Positions 39,594 through 49,324 of a stretch of 64,000 nt of DNA are shown here, piece after piece. The number at the start of each line of letters is the position of its first letter. Within the stretch, counting starts at the first letter, position 1. Location: positions 1 to 64,000 of the forward strand of contig NZ_BMYP01000001.1 in NCBI RefSeq assembly GCF_014652335.1. Direction: 5' to 3'. A program made the position numbers and the translations under genes. Under the pieces are notes generated by a model. The model saw nothing but the letters and a program-made list of their open reading frames with translations, was not told the DNA's origin and made no database searches. This DNA comes from Vogesella fluminis (GTDB taxonomy: Bacteria; Pseudomonadota; Gammaproteobacteria; Burkholderiales; Chromobacteriaceae).

Positions 39594-40540
39594 TGGTCAA
39601 GTTTGCCGGTTATCTGTTGCTGGGCATTCCATTATTGGCGGCCGCGGAGTCGGATTGGGATCTGTTGCAAAAAGCCGCGCAGGCGGGCCGTCACCAGGCG
39701 CTGAGCGGCAGCTATACCCATCACGTCGATGACGAGCTGGAAACCTTCCGCCTGTATCGCGCACAAGATGGCGGCGTGGTGCGCGAGCGGCGCGAGTCGA
39801 TGGACGGCATGCCGCGTGAGCTGGTGCGCGACGACAACGAGCTGACCTGCTACGCCCCGGATGCCAAGGCGCTGGGCGCGGCCAAGGTCAATGCCATCAA
39901 GCTGTTTCCTGCGATCCTGCCGGAGCGTTCGCAAGACCTGAGGCCGGCCTACGTGCTGAGCCGCGGCAAGCTGGACCGTGTCGCGCGTCGCGACTGCCAG
40001 TGGCTGTTGCTGACGCCGAAGGAAGCCAACCTGCGCTATGGCCTGAAAGTGTGCGTGGACGCGGCCAGCACCTTGCCGCTGAAGGCGGTGACCCACGACG
40101 CCAAGGGTGCGGTAATCGAGCAGTTTGCTTTCAGCGATCTGACGCTGGGCAATCCGAAAGACCGGGCCCTGTTGCGGCCGCGCTTCAAGCATAGTCTGGC
40201 ACTGGGGGCTGCGGTCAGCGCACCGCAGGAGGTGGTGTCGGCTGATTTCGAGATACACGGCATGCCGGCCGGCTTCCGCCTGCTGCGCTATGCAACACGC
40301 CAACTGCCGGGGCATGATTCTCCGGTGTCACACTTTGTCTATACCGATGGCCTGGCCAAACTGTCGCTGTTTATCGAATCCGGCAAGGGCGAGGCGGACT
40401 CGCGTCCGGTCGTGATCGGCCCCGGCGGACTGGGGCTGGCATCGCGCCGCCTCGGCAACCAAGTGCTGACCGTGGTTGGCGATCTGCCGGAGCAGGGCCT
40501 GGAAAACATGATCAACACCGTGCGCGTGATCAAGAAATAA
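39593..40540 (+). CDS. rseB: Sigma-E regulatory protein RseB (MucB)
   Basis: A 315-residue periplasmic protein that protects RseA from cleavage and senses lipid or LPS signals. A short signal peptide (KFAGYLLLGIPLLAAA) precedes the large MucB/RseB N-terminal domain (SGSYTHHVDDELETFRLYR) and the smaller C-terminal domain (residues about 205-310). The ATG at 39593 shares bases with the rseA stop, indicating coupled translation. Confidence 0.88.
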   Translation: MVKFAGYLLLGIPLLAAAESDWDLLQKAAQAGRHQALSGSYTHHVDDELETFRLYRAQDGGVVRERRESMDGMPRELVRDDNELTCYAPDAKALGAAKVNAIKLFPAILPERSQDLRPAYVLSRGKLDRVARRDCQWLLLTPKEANLRYGLKVCVDAASTLPLKAVTHDAKGAVIEQFAFSDLTLGNPKDRALLRPRFKHSLALGAAVSAPQEVVSADFEIHGMPAGFRLLRYATRQLPGHDSPVSHFVYTDGLAKLSLFIESGKGEADSRPVVIGPGGLGLASRRLGNQVLTVVGDLPEQGLENMINTVRVIKK

Positions 40541-40542
40541 AC

Positions 40543-40995
40543 ATGCTGGAAACCGAAGCCCAAGTGGTGTCCTGTCATGGCGGCGAAGCCATGGTGCGGC
40601 CAACGCCACATTCCCCGTGCGGGCAGTGCGATCCGGTGCACGGCTGCCGTTCGCTGTCGCTGGCGCGGATGTTCGTGCTGCGTGAGCCGCTGTTTCGCGT
40701 GCGCAACCCGGCTGCAGCCGGTGCAGGCGACAAGGTGATCGTCGCCGTGCATGAGCGTGCGCTGCTGGTGTCGACCGGTCTGCTGTATGGTCTGCCCTTG
40801 CTGGCGCTGCTGGCGGGGGCGGTGCTGGGGCGGGCGCTGGGCGAGTTGCAGTCGGTGCTCTTGGCTTTTTCCCTGTTTGCCCTGACCTTGTGGTGGGTCA
40901 AACGTTATGCCGCAGTCGTGGCCTCCCGGCACTTGTTCATGCCCAGCATCGTGCGCCGGGTCGATCCGTCTCTGATCATCCAGGAGAAAAGATAA
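40543..40995 (+). CDS. rseC: RseC/MucC-family positive regulator of sigma-E
   Basis: A 150-residue protein with two transmembrane segments (about residues 77-95 and 101-120). The N-terminal cytoplasmic part has the cysteines CGQCDPVHGC, as in RseC proteins, which also serve in the SoxR-reducing system. It starts two bases after rseB. A repeat word inside it encodes R-P-T. Confidence 0.85.
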   Translation: MLETEAQVVSCHGGEAMVRPTPHSPCGQCDPVHGCRSLSLARMFVLREPLFRVRNPAAAGAGDKVIVAVHERALLVSTGLLYGLPLLALLAGAVLGRALGELQSVLLAFSLFALTLWWVKRYAAVVASRHLFMPSIVRRVDPSLIIQEKR

Positions 40996-40997
40996 AC

Positions 40998-42413
40998 ATG
41001 CCGTTCAAGAAACTGATCCTGTGTTCTGCCATGTTGGCCGCACTGGGCGCCTCGGTGCCCGCACTGGCGGCGCCGCAGGTATTGCCCGACTTCACCCAGC
41101 TGGTCGAGCAGCACGGCCGCGCGGTGGTGAACATCCGTACCGTGCAGACGGTGCGCGAAATGGTGCGCCAGATTCCGGAAGCAATGCAGAACGACCCGTT
41201 TGCCGAGTTCTTCCGCCGTTTTGCCCCGCCGCAGCTGCGTGAGTACCGCACCGGCGGCCTCGGCTCCGGTTTCATCCTGTCGGCCGACGGCTACATCCTG
41301 ACCAATGCCCACGTAGTGGCCGAGGCGGACGAGATGATCGTCACTCTCAGTGACAAGCGCGAGCTGAAGGCGCGCCTGATCGGCTCCGACGCGCGTACCG
41401 ATGTCGCGCTGCTGAAGGTCGATGCGGCCAACCTGCCGACGGTTAAACTCGGCAAGTCGGACAGGCTGAAGGTCGGCGAGTGGGTGCTGGCGATCGGCTC
41501 GCCATTCGGCTTCGAGAGCACGGTGACCTCCGGCATCGTCTCGGCCAAGGGGCGCCAGCTGCCGGATGAGAGCTATGTGCCCTTCATCCAGACCGACGCC
41601 GCGATCAATCCGGGCAACTCCGGCGGCCCGCTGTTCAATCTGGACGGCGAGGTGGTCGGCATCAATTCGCAGATCTACAGCCGCTCCGGCGGTTTCATGG
41701 GGATTTCCTTCGCCATCCCGATCGATGTCGCGCTGAATATCGCCGAGCAGCTGAAAAAGGACGGCAAGGTCAACCGCAGCCGCCTTGGGGTCAGCATCCA
41801 GGAGCTGACGCGCGAACTGGCCGCGTCGTTCGGCCTGAAAGAGCCGCAGGGCGCGCTGATCAACTCGGTGGAGAAGGGCGGCCCGGCGGAACTGGCCGGC
41901 CTGCGTGCCGGTGACGTGGTGCTGAGCGTCAACCGCGAGAATGTGCAGGCCTCGGCCGACCTGCCGCGCTTGCTTGGCGCGATCAAGCCGGGCTCGCGCG
42001 TGGAGCTGGGCGTGTGGCGCAACCGTGCGTTGTCGCGGGTGACGGTGTTGACCGTTGCGCTGCAGGAAGAGGACCCGCGCACCGCCGAGCGTGCCTATCA
42101 CGGTCACCAGCAGCAGGACGGTGACGCGATGAACCGCACCGGCCTGTCGGTGCAGTTGCTGGCGCCGCAGCTGGCACAGCAGCTGGGCGTCAAGTTCGGG
42201 CTGCAGGTGCGCAAGGTCGAGGGCCCGGCACAGCGTGCCGGCATCGTGGTCGGTGACGTGATCATCGGTGTTGCCGGTGCCGAGCTGGGCAGCGTCAAGC
42301 AGCTGCAGGATGCCATCGCGGCGACGCCGGCAGGGCAGGCGCTGCCGATGCGGCTGTTGCGACAGGGCAATCCGCTGTTCGTGGCACTGGTGCCAGAGAA
42401 AAAAGCGCAATGA
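40998..42413 (+). CDS. degP: Periplasmic serine protease/chaperone DegP (MucD, HtrA family)
   Basis: A 471-residue Do-type protease that degrades misfolded envelope proteins. After a signal peptide ending ALAA the trypsin-like domain carries the triad H105 (TNAHVV), D135 (RTDVALL) and S208 (GNSGGP). Two PDZ domains follow, roughly 270-360 and 380-465. It is the effector gene of the sigma-E operon. ATG at 40998 follows AGGAG. The frame extends further upstream within rseC only as a shadow. Confidence 0.94.
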   Translation: MPFKKLILCSAMLAALGASVPALAAPQVLPDFTQLVEQHGRAVVNIRTVQTVREMVRQIPEAMQNDPFAEFFRRFAPPQLREYRTGGLGSGFILSADGYILTNAHVVAEADEMIVTLSDKRELKARLIGSDARTDVALLKVDAANLPTVKLGKSDRLKVGEWVLAIGSPFGFESTVTSGIVSAKGRQLPDESYVPFIQTDAAINPGNSGGPLFNLDGEVVGINSQIYSRSGGFMGISFAIPIDVALNIAEQLKKDGKVNRSRLGVSIQELTRELAASFGLKEPQGALINSVEKGGPAELAGLRAGDVVLSVNRENVQASADLPRLLGAIKPGSRVELGVWRNRALSRVTVLTVALQEEDPRTAERAYHGHQQQDGDAMNRTGLSVQLLAPQLAQQLGVKFGLQVRKVEGPAQRAGIVVGDVIIGVAGAELGSVKQLQDAIAATPAGQALPMRLLRQGNPLFVALVPEKKAQ

Positions 42414-42664
42414 GGCAGCTGACACTCTATTTCCGCGAATACTGCAGCCTGTGCCACGACATGCTGGCACAGCTGCAACCGCTGCAGCAGCAATACGGCT
42501 TTGCGCTGGACGTCGTCGATGTCGATGCCGATCCGCTGCTGGAAGAAAAATACAACGAGCTGGTGCCGGTATTGATGGAAGGGGCGACCGAAATCTGCCA
42601 CTGGCATCTCGACCTGCCGCGGCTGCTTGCACGATTGGCTGCACAGCCAGGCGAAATCGGCTAA
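42410..42664 (+). CDS. Glutaredoxin-like thioredoxin-fold protein (DUF836)
   Basis: An 84-residue small redox protein. The N-terminus LTLYFREYCSLCHDM contains a CxxC motif (CSLC) at the start of helix 1, typical of the glutaredoxin 2-like DUF836 family. It overlaps the degP stop codon by four bases and ends the sigma-E operon. It may serve thiol exchange in the cytoplasm; partner unknown. Confidence 0.8.
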   Translation: MRQLTLYFREYCSLCHDMLAQLQPLQQQYGFALDVVDVDADPLLEEKYNELVPVLMEGATEICHWHLDLPRLLARLAAQPGEIG

Positions 42665-42687
42665 AATCCGCGCCAGTGTGAGTTATC

Positions 42688-42716
42688 AAGGGCACAAACC
42701 AGTGCCCTTAATTTTT
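42688..42716 (+). terminator. Terminator/attenuator-like hairpin immediately before lepA
   Basis: AAGGGCAC-AAACCA-GTGCCCTT forms an eight-pair stem followed by AATTTTT. It would end the sigma-E operon. It also lies only 12 bases before the lepA ATG, so lepA must be read either from a promoter that includes this hairpin in its leader or by read-through. Confidence 0.75.
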
Positions 42717-42727
42717 GCTGGATTCTG

Positions 42728-44521
42728 ATGAAAAATATCCGAAATTTCTCGATCATTGCCCATATTGACCATGGCAAATCGACCCTGGCCGACCGCTTTA
42801 TCCAGTATTGCGGCGGCCTGGAAATGCGTGAAATGAGCGCGCAGGTGCTCGATTCGATGGACATCGAAAAAGAGCGCGGCATCACCATCAAGGCGCAGAC
42901 CGCCGCGCTGACCTACAAGGCACGCGACGGCCAGGTCTACAACCTGAACCTGATCGACACCCCGGGACATGTCGACTTCTCCTACGAAGTGTCGCGCTCG
43001 CTGTCCGCTTGCGAAGGTGCGCTGCTGGTGGTCGATGCCTCGCAGGGCGTCGAGGCGCAGACCGTGGCCAACTGCTATACCGCCATCGAGCTGGGGGTGG
43101 AAGTGGTGCCGGTACTGAACAAGATCGACTTGCCGGCGGCCGATCCGGACCGCGTCAGCCAGGAAATCGAGGACATCATCGGCATTGAGGCGGTGGATGC
43201 GGTGCGTGCCTCGGCCAAGTCCGGCATCGGTATCGAGGATATCCTGGAAACCGTGGTCAGCAAGATCCCGCCACCGGAAGGCAACCCGGACGGCCCGCTG
43301 AAGGCGCTGATCATCGACTCGTGGTTCGACAACTACGTCGGCGTGGTGATGCTGGTGCGCGTGATCGACGGCCAGCTGAAGCCGAAAGACAAGATCAAGT
43401 TCATGGCCACCCAGGCCGAGCATCTATGCGAACAGGTCGGTGTATTCACGCCGAAATCGGTACAGCGCCAGAGCCTGAACGCCGGCGAAGTGGGCTTTGT
43501 CATTGCCGGCATCAAGGAACTGAAATCGGCCAAGGTTGGCGACACCATCACGTTGGCCGCAAGGCCGGCGGCCGAGCCGCTGCCGGGCTTCAAGGAGGTG
43601 CAGTCGCAGGTATTCGCCGGCCTGTATCCGGTGGAAAGCCACGACTACGAAGCGCTGCGCGATGCGCTGGAGAAGCTGCAGCTGAACGACGCCTCGCTGA
43701 AGTACGAGCCGGAAGTGTCGCAGGCGCTGGGCTTCGGCTTCCGCTGCGGCTTCCTCGGCCTCTTGCACCTGGAAATCGTGCAGGAACGTCTCGAACGCGA
43801 GTTCGACATGGACCTGATCACCACCGCGCCAACGGTGAACTACGAAGTGGTGATGAAGGACGGCACGGTGGAAGTGGTGTCCAACCCGTCGAAGATGCCG
43901 GAAGCGGGCAAGTACGAAGAGCTGCGCGAACCCATCATCACCGCCACCATCCTGGTGCCGCAGGACTATGTCGGCTCGGTAATGACACTGTGCAACAACA
44001 AGCGCGGCGTGCAGCGCAATATGCAATACATGGGCCGCCAGGTGATGCTGACCTACGACCTGCCGATGAACGAAGTGGTGATGGACTTCTTCGACAAGCT
44101 CAAATCCACCAGCCGTGGCTATGCCTCGCTGGACTACGAGTTCAAGGAGTTCCAGTCTTCCGATCTGGTGAAGCTGGACGTACTGGTCAACAGCGAAAAG
44201 GTCGATGCGCTGAGCCTGATCGTGCACCGCGCCACCAGCGTGTACCGCGGTCGCGAACTGGTGTCGAAGATGCGCGAGCTGATTCCGCGCCAGATGTTCG
44301 ACATCGCGGTGCAGGCGGCGATCGGCGGTCACATCATCGCCCGCGAGACGGTGAAGGCGCTGCGCAAGAACGTGCTGGCCAAGTGCTACGGTGGTGATAT
44401 CACCCGCAAGAAAAAGCTGCTGGAAAAGCAGAAGGCCGGTAAAAAGCGGATGAAGCAGGTCGGCAACGTGGAGATTCCACAGGAAGCCTTCCTCGCAATC
44501 TTGCAAGTCGGGGACAAGTAA
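42728..44521 (+). CDS. lepA: Translation elongation factor 4 (LepA)
   Basis: Ribosome-associated GTPase, 597 residues. G1 [10 protein letters not shown]2 [10 protein letters not shown]3 DTPGHVDF and G4 NKIDLP are all present. The C-terminal LepA-specific domain ends in basic residues ([19 protein letters not shown]). The ATG at 42728 has only a weak ribosome binding site (GGA). It starts the classical lepA-lepB-rnc-era-recO-pdxJ-acpS-nagZ series. Confidence 0.96.
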   Translation: MKNIRNFSIIAHIDHGKSTLADRFIQYCGGLEMREMSAQVLDSMDIEKERGITIKAQTAALTYKARDGQVYNLNLIDTPGHVDFSYEVSRSLSACEGALLVVDASQGVEAQTVANCYTAIELGVEVVPVLNKIDLPAADPDRVSQEIEDIIGIEAVDAVRASAKSGIGIEDILETVVSKIPPPEGNPDGPLKALIIDSWFDNYVGVVMLVRVIDGQLKPKDKIKFMATQAEHLCEQVGVFTPKSVQRQSLNAGEVGFVIAGIKELKSAKVGDTITLAARPAAEPLPGFKEVQSQVFAGLYPVESHDYEALRDALEKLQLNDASLKYEPEVSQALGFGFRCGFLGLLHLEIVQERLEREFDMDLITTAPTVNYEVVMKDGTVEVVSNPSKMPEAGKYEELREPIITATILVPQDYVGSVMTLCNNKRGVQRNMQYMGRQVMLTYDLPMNEVVMDFFDKLKSTSRGYASLDYEFKEFQSSDLVKLDVLVNSEKVDALSLIVHRATSVYRGRELVSKMRELIPRQMFDIAVQAAIGGHIIARETVKALRKNVLAKCYGGDITRKKKLLEKQKAGKKRMKQVGNVEIPQEAFLAILQVGDK

Positions 44522-45484
44522 ATGGGGGCAAACCTGTTCTGGGTGTGGATGGTGCTGCTGGCGGTCGGCGTGATGCTGATCGCTTTTGGCGGCAAGCGGG
44601 AAGACGGTAGCCACGCGTCATCCATCGAGTGGGGCTATCTGGCGATTCTGGGCGGGGCCTTCGGCCTGCTCTCCGACCACATGAGCTTCACTGCGGTGAT
44701 GCTGCTTGTGGTGGTGGTGACCGGCGGCGTGTGGCTGTTCGACAAGCTGGTGCTGGCCAAGCGCCGGCAGCCGGGCGTGGTGGTGCCGCACTACATCGAC
44801 TTCCCGCGCGGCTTCTTCCCGGTGATCGCGGTGGTGTTCCTGCTGCGTGCCTTCGTGGTGGAACCGTTCCAGATCCCGTCCAGCTCAATGCGCCCGGGAC
44901 TGGTGGTGGGTGACTTCATTCTGGTCAACAAGTTCGGCTACGGCCTGCGCGTGCCGGTGCTGAACAAGGTGTTCGTGCCGGTCGGCACGGTCGAGCATGG
45001 CGACGTGGTGGTGTTTACCTATCCCGAAAACGAGAAGGTCAGCTTCATCAAGCGCGCCATCGGCTTGCCGGGCGATACGGTGGAATACCACAACAAGCAG
45101 CTATCGGTGAATGGCAAGCCGCTGCCGCGCCTGAGCGCCGGCGAGCACAGCTACCTGGAGCAGGGCTTGATGCTGGTGCAGAACCAGCGCTATACCGAAA
45201 CCCTGGGCAAGGTCAGCTACGATACGCTGGTCATCCCGGAGGCGCCGGTTTACAACCCGGCCGGCGTGCGTTCCTTCGCGCGGCGCGAAAACTGCGAATA
45301 CCGTGACGACGGTTTCCGCTGCAAGGTGCCGCAGGGACACTATTTCATGATGGGCGACAACCGCGACAACAGTGAAGACAGCCGCTACTGGGGCTTTGTC
45401 GAGGACCGTCTGCTGGTGGGTAAGGCGTTCCTGATCTGGCTGAACCTGGGCGATTTCTCGCGTATCGGCAAATCCATCCATTAA
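44522..45484 (+). CDS. lepB: Signal peptidase I
   Basis: Inner membrane serine protease that removes signal peptides from exported proteins. The 320-residue product has two N-terminal hydrophobic segments (about 5-22 and 57-73) and a third near 100-112. The catalytic Ser is S122 (IPSSSMRP) and the general base Lys is K177 (SFIKRAIG). The GDNRDNSEDSRYWG motif is intact. The ATG directly follows the lepA stop codon with no gap. Confidence 0.95.
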   Translation: MGANLFWVWMVLLAVGVMLIAFGGKREDGSHASSIEWGYLAILGGAFGLLSDHMSFTAVMLLVVVVTGGVWLFDKLVLAKRRQPGVVVPHYIDFPRGFFPVIAVVFLLRAFVVEPFQIPSSSMRPGLVVGDFILVNKFGYGLRVPVLNKVFVPVGTVEHGDVVVFTYPENEKVSFIKRAIGLPGDTVEYHNKQLSVNGKPLPRLSAGEHSYLEQGLMLVQNQRYTETLGKVSYDTLVIPEAPVYNPAGVRSFARRENCEYRDDGFRCKVPQGHYFMMGDNRDNSEDSRYWGFVEDRLLVGKAFLIWLNLGDFSRIGKSIH

Positions 45485-45504
45485 TCCGGATGCAGGAGCA
45501 TGCT

Positions 45505-45873
45505 ATGAAGCAGCAACGTGGTTTTTCCCTGTTGGTGGTGCTGGCGCTGGCCATCGTGTTGTCGGTGGTGCTGCTGGGCTTCTTCAAGCTGCTGCCGGTG
45601 TATACCGAGTATTTTGCGATCAAGAAGACGATCGACGAAATGGTGGTGACCCCGGGAAAAACCGAAGGAGAGCTGCGTCGCGAATTCAGGAACCGCACCA
45701 CGGTGCAGGGCATCGCCTCGATCAGGCCGGAAGACCTGCTGATCCTGACGACACCGACCACGGTCGGCATCGGCGTGCGCTATCGCCGCGAAGTGCCGCT
45801 GGTCGACCATCTCGGCCTGATCCTTTCTTTTGAACATGAGGCAGGTACCCCTGTCCTGGAATCGAATCCCTAA
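45505..45873 (+). CDS. DUF4845 family small membrane protein
   Basis: A 122-residue protein with one N-terminal membrane segment (residues about 7-28) in a KQQRGFSLL context that superficially resembles a type IV pilin-like leader (G-F-S-L-L). The family is common between lepB and rnc in betaproteobacteria and has no known function. The ATG at 45505 follows AGGAG; an in-frame ATG 15 bases upstream is less suitable. Confidence 0.8.
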   Translation: MKQQRGFSLLVVLALAIVLSVVLLGFFKLLPVYTEYFAIKKTIDEMVVTPGKTEGELRREFRNRTTVQGIASIRPEDLLILTTPTTVGIGVRYRREVPLVDHLGLILSFEHEAGTPVLESNP

Positions 45874-45878
45874 ATACA

Positions 45879-46583
45879 GTGAATCAGTCTGATCAACGTT
45901 TCCGGCGCCTGTGTACGGCGCTGGATTATTCTTTTAGCCGCTTCGAATTGCTGCGTCAGGCGGTAACCCATCGCAGCTTCGGTGCGCCGAACAACGAACG
46001 CTTCGAGTTTGTTGGCGACAGCATTCTCAACTACACCGTCGCCAGGATGCTGTTCGATCACTTTCCGAAACTGTCGGAAGGCGAACTGTCGCGCCTGCGC
46101 GCCAACCTGGTGAACCAGAGCACGCTGGCCGAGATCGCGCAGCAGCTGAAGCTGGGCGACTACCTGTACCTGGGCGAGGGCGAGCTGAAGAGCGGCGGCT
46201 TCAACCGGCCGTCGATCCTGGCCGATGCGGTGGAGGCCATCTTTGCTGCCATCAGCTTCGATACCGACTTCATGGCGGCGGAGCGGGTGGTACGCCGCCT
46301 GTACCAGGAGCGCGTGGCCGCCATCGACCCCAGCAAGCACGCCAAGGATGCCAAGACCCGGCTGCAGGAAGCGCTGCAGGCGCGCCGGCTGTCACTGCCA
46401 CGCTACAGCATCCTGTCGCAGAGCGGCGAAGCGCACGAGCAGAGCTTCCGCGTACAGTGCGATCTGGCCGAGTTGGACATCATCACCACCGGTGACGGCG
46501 TCAGCCGCCGCGGGGCAGAGCAGCAGGCGGCCGATGCGGCGCTGCTGCTGCTTGAACAACACTTTGCCGCAGGCAAGAAATAA
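45879..46583 (+). CDS. rnc: Ribonuclease III
   Basis: Double-strand-specific endoribonuclease for rRNA and mRNA processing, 234 residues. The signature NERFEFVGDSIL with its metal-binding acidic residues is near residue 40. A C-terminal dsRNA-binding domain (residues about 160-230) includes KTRLQEALQARRL. The start is GTG at 45879, five bases after the preceding stop codon, and has no clear Shine-Dalgarno site, so expression probably depends on coupling. Confidence 0.93.
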   Translation: MNQSDQRFRRLCTALDYSFSRFELLRQAVTHRSFGAPNNERFEFVGDSILNYTVARMLFDHFPKLSEGELSRLRANLVNQSTLAEIAQQLKLGDYLYLGEGELKSGGFNRPSILADAVEAIFAAISFDTDFMAAERVVRRLYQERVAAIDPSKHAKDAKTRLQEALQARRLSLPRYSILSQSGEAHEQSFRVQCDLAELDIITTGDGVSRRGAEQQAADAALLLLEQHFAAGKK

Positions 46584-46586
46584 GCC

Positions 46587-47477
46587 ATGACCGATACCGA
46601 TTTCCGCTGTGGCTTTGTCGCCATCGTCGGCCGCCCCAATGTGGGCAAATCCACGCTGATGAACCATCTCATCGGCCAGAAGATCAGCATTACCTCGAAG
46701 AAGGCGCAGACCACGCGCCACCGCGTCAACGGCATCCATACCGAGCCGAACGCGCAGTTCGTGTTCGTCGATACCCCCGGTTTTCAGACCTTTCACAAGG
46801 GCGCGCTCAACGCCACGCTGAACCAGTCGGTGAAGGACACCCTTGGCAGCGTCGATTGTGTGCTGTTCGTGCTGGAGGCGATGCGACTGTCCAACGCCGA
46901 CCGCGAAGTGATGGCGCTGCTGCCCAAGAACACGCCGGTGATTCTGGTGCTGAACAAGGTCGACAAGGCCAAGGACAGCCTGATGCTGAACGCCTTTATC
47001 CAGCAGGTGCGCGAGGAGTTCGAATTCGCCGATGCCGAAGTGGTCAGCGCCAAGCACGGCCAGCGTCTGGCCGAGCTGCTGGACAAGGTGCGCCCGCATC
47101 TGCCGGCCTCGGTGCCGCTGTATCCGGAGGACATGATCACCGACAAGAGCCAGCGCTTCCTTGCCGCCGAGATCGTGCGCGAAAAGCTGTTCCGCTACCT
47201 GGGTGAAGAACTGCCGTACGAGATGAACGTGGAAGTCGAGGCGTTCGAGGTCGACGGTCACATGTTCCGTATCCACGTCGCCATCCTGGTGGACAAGGAA
47301 GGGCAGAAGCCGATCGTGATCGGTCGTGGCGGCGAGAAACTGAAGAAGATTTCTACCGAGGCCCGTCTCGACATGGAGCAGTTGTTTGACTGCAAGGTGT
47401 TCCTCGAGGTGTGGGTGAAGGTGAAATCCGGCTGGGCTGACGATGTGCGCTTCCTGCGCGATTTCGGCCTGAGCTGA
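46587..47477 (+). CDS. era: GTPase Era
   Basis: Essential GTPase for 16S rRNA maturation, 296 residues. G1 GRPNVGKST, G2 TTRHRVNG, G3 DTPGF and G4 NKVDK are present, followed by the C-terminal KH domain with IVIGRGGEKLKKIS. It begins three bases after the rnc stop, and Era often works with RNase III on rRNA. Confidence 0.95.
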   Translation: MTDTDFRCGFVAIVGRPNVGKSTLMNHLIGQKISITSKKAQTTRHRVNGIHTEPNAQFVFVDTPGFQTFHKGALNATLNQSVKDTLGSVDCVLFVLEAMRLSNADREVMALLPKNTPVILVLNKVDKAKDSLMLNAFIQQVREEFEFADAEVVSAKHGQRLAELLDKVRPHLPASVPLYPEDMITDKSQRFLAAEIVREKLFRYLGEELPYEMNVEVEAFEVDGHMFRIHVAILVDKEGQKPIVIGRGGEKLKKISTEARLDMEQLFDCKVFLEVWVKVKSGWADDVRFLRDFGLS

Positions 47478-47498
47478 GACTGAGCAAAGGTTGGCCGC

Positions 47499-47855
47499 AT
47501 GTTTGCCCGTACCCCGACACCGCCCTACTGGGCGGTGATTTTTAGCAGCCAGCGCAGCGCGGTCGATGAGGGCTACGCCGACATGGGCGAGCGCATGGTC
47601 GAACTGGCGGCCGAGCAGCCCGGTTTTCTCGGCGTGGAAAGCGTGCGCGATGCCGATGGCTTCGGCATCACCGTGTCGTACTGGGACAGCGAAGCGGCCA
47701 TCGCGGCGTGGAAGGCCAATAGCGAGCACCAGCTGGCGCAGCGGCAGGGCTTTGCGCAGTGGTATGCCGGCTTCGAGCTGCGCGTGGCGCAGGTTGGCCG
47801 CGTGCACAGCTGGCGCAAGCCGCAGGCGGGGACGGATGCAGCAGGGCCGGGTTGA
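47499..47855 (+). CDS. Antibiotic biosynthesis monooxygenase (ABM) domain protein
   Basis: A 118-residue dimeric alpha/beta-barrel protein. The segment GFLGVESVRDADGFGITVSYWDSEAAIAAWKANSEH is characteristic of ABM-type proteins, where Trp and His line a pocket. Members include heme-degrading and quinol oxygenases; the substrate is unknown. It is inserted between era and recO. Its start codon shares a base with a repeat word, and AAAGG of the extended word provides the ribosome binding site. Confidence 0.75.
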   Translation: MFARTPTPPYWAVIFSSQRSAVDEGYADMGERMVELAAEQPGFLGVESVRDADGFGITVSYWDSEAAIAAWKANSEHQLAQRQGFAQWYAGFELRVAQVGRVHSWRKPQAGTDAAGPG

Positions 47856-48564
47856 TCGCCAGCCGGCCTACGTGCTGCACACCCAGCCCTACCGCGAGAC
47901 CAGCCTGCTGGTGGAAGTGCTGACCCGCGATTACGGCCGTTTCACGCTGGTGGCGCGCGGTGCGCGGCGGCCACGCTCCGACTTGCGCGGGCTGTTGCTG
48001 CCGTTCCAGCCCTTGCAGCTGGCCTGGTTCGGCAAGGGCGAATTGCGCACCCTGCACACCGCCGACTGGCGCGGCGGTGTGCCGCAGTTTGCTGGTGCGC
48101 GGCTGGTGACCGGTTTCTATCTCAACGAGCTGGTGCTGCGCCTCGCGGCCCGCGACGACCCGTCGCCGGCGCTGTTCAAGCTGTACGATCGCGCGGTGCG
48201 CAGCCTGGTCGACCATGCGCAAACCGCCATCGTGCTGCGCCGCTTCGAGCTGGCGCTGCTGGAAGAGCTGGGCTACGCGCCGGCACTGACGCAGGATCAC
48301 CTGGCGCAGGCCATCGTGCCGCAGGCGCGCTACCTGTGCCGCTTCGGCGCCGCGCCGGAGCCGACCGACAGTGAACAGGCGCCGCGCGGTGCGGCCAACG
48401 TCAGTGGCGCCACCTTGCTGGCGCTGGCCGCCGCCGATTTCGAGCAGCCGCAAACCCGGCGCGAAGCGCGCCTGCTGTTGCGGCTGTTGCTGGATGAATT
48501 GCTGGGCCCGGAGCCGCTGGCTTCGCGCGAACTGCTGACTACCCTCTACGCGCTGTCCGACTGA
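47836..48564 (+). CDS. recO: DNA repair protein RecO
   Basis: A 242-residue recombination mediator of the RecFOR pathway that helps load RecA. The N-terminal OB fold ([25 protein letters not shown]) and the helical domain ([33 protein letters not shown]) match. The ATG at 47836 follows GGGGACGG and overlaps the ABM gene by 20 bases. Confidence 0.9.
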   Translation: MQQGRVDRQPAYVLHTQPYRETSLLVEVLTRDYGRFTLVARGARRPRSDLRGLLLPFQPLQLAWFGKGELRTLHTADWRGGVPQFAGARLVTGFYLNELVLRLAARDDPSPALFKLYDRAVRSLVDHAQTAIVLRRFELALLEELGYAPALTQDHLAQAIVPQARYLCRFGAAPEPTDSEQAPRGAANVSGATLLALAAADFEQPQTRREARLLLRLLLDELLGPEPLASRELLTTLYALSD

Positions 48565-48589
48565 CGGCGCGCCTTGCCGGAGATACAGA

Positions 48590-49324
48590 ATGATACTGCT
48601 AGGTGTGAACATTGATCATGTGGCGACGCTGCGCCAGGCACGCGGTACCCGTTTCCCCAGCCCGATCGAAGCGGCGCTGGTGGCCGAATCCAGCGGTGCC
48701 GACCTGATCACGCTGCATCTGCGTGAAGATCGCCGCCATATCCAGGACCACGATGTCGACACCATGCGCCGCGTGATCAAGACGCGCATGAACCTGGAAA
48801 TGGCGCTGACCGACGAGATGCTGGCCAACGCGCTGCGGGTGCAGCCGGAAGACGTGTGCCTGGTGCCGGAAAAACGCGAGGAAGTCACTACCGAGGGCGG
48901 CCTCGACGTGATCCGCTACTTTGACCAGGTGCGCGACTTCACCCGCCAGCTGACGGCAGCCGGCAGCCGGGTGTCGATCTTCATCGACCCCGACCGCGAG
49001 CAGATCCAGGCCGCGTTCGATGCCGGCGCCCGCGTGATCGAGCTGCACACCGGCGCCTACGCCCACGCCGATTTCAAGCATGACGAGCAGCAGGCCGAAC
49101 TGGCGCGCATCCGCGAGGCGGCGGTGTTCGGCAGCCATCTCGGCATGGTGGTCAATGCCGGCCACGGCCTCAACTACCACAACGTCAAGCCGATCGCCGC
49201 GATCGAGGAGATCGCCGAGCTGAACATCGGCCACGCGCTGGTCAGTCACGCGCTGTTTGTCAGCTTTGCCGAGGCGGTGCGCCAGATGAAGGCGCTGATG
49301 ATCGAAGGTCGTCAGGGACTGTAA
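48590..49324 (+). CDS. pdxJ: Pyridoxine 5'-phosphate synthase
   Basis: Final ring-closing enzyme of DXP-dependent vitamin B6 synthesis, 244 residues; its substrate deoxyxylulose phosphate comes from Dxs, also in this window. The N-terminus [20 protein letters not shown] and the segments [13 protein letters not shown] and [11 protein letters not shown] are diagnostic. It overlaps acpS by one base. Confidence 0.95.
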   Translation: MILLGVNIDHVATLRQARGTRFPSPIEAALVAESSGADLITLHLREDRRHIQDHDVDTMRRVIKTRMNLEMALTDEMLANALRVQPEDVCLVPEKREEVTTEGGLDVIRYFDQVRDFTRQLTAAGSRVSIFIDPDREQIQAAFDAGARVIELHTGAYAHADFKHDEQQAELARIREAAVFGSHLGMVVNAGHGLNYHNVKPIAAIEEIAELNIGHALVSHALFVSFAEAVRQMKALMIEGRQGL

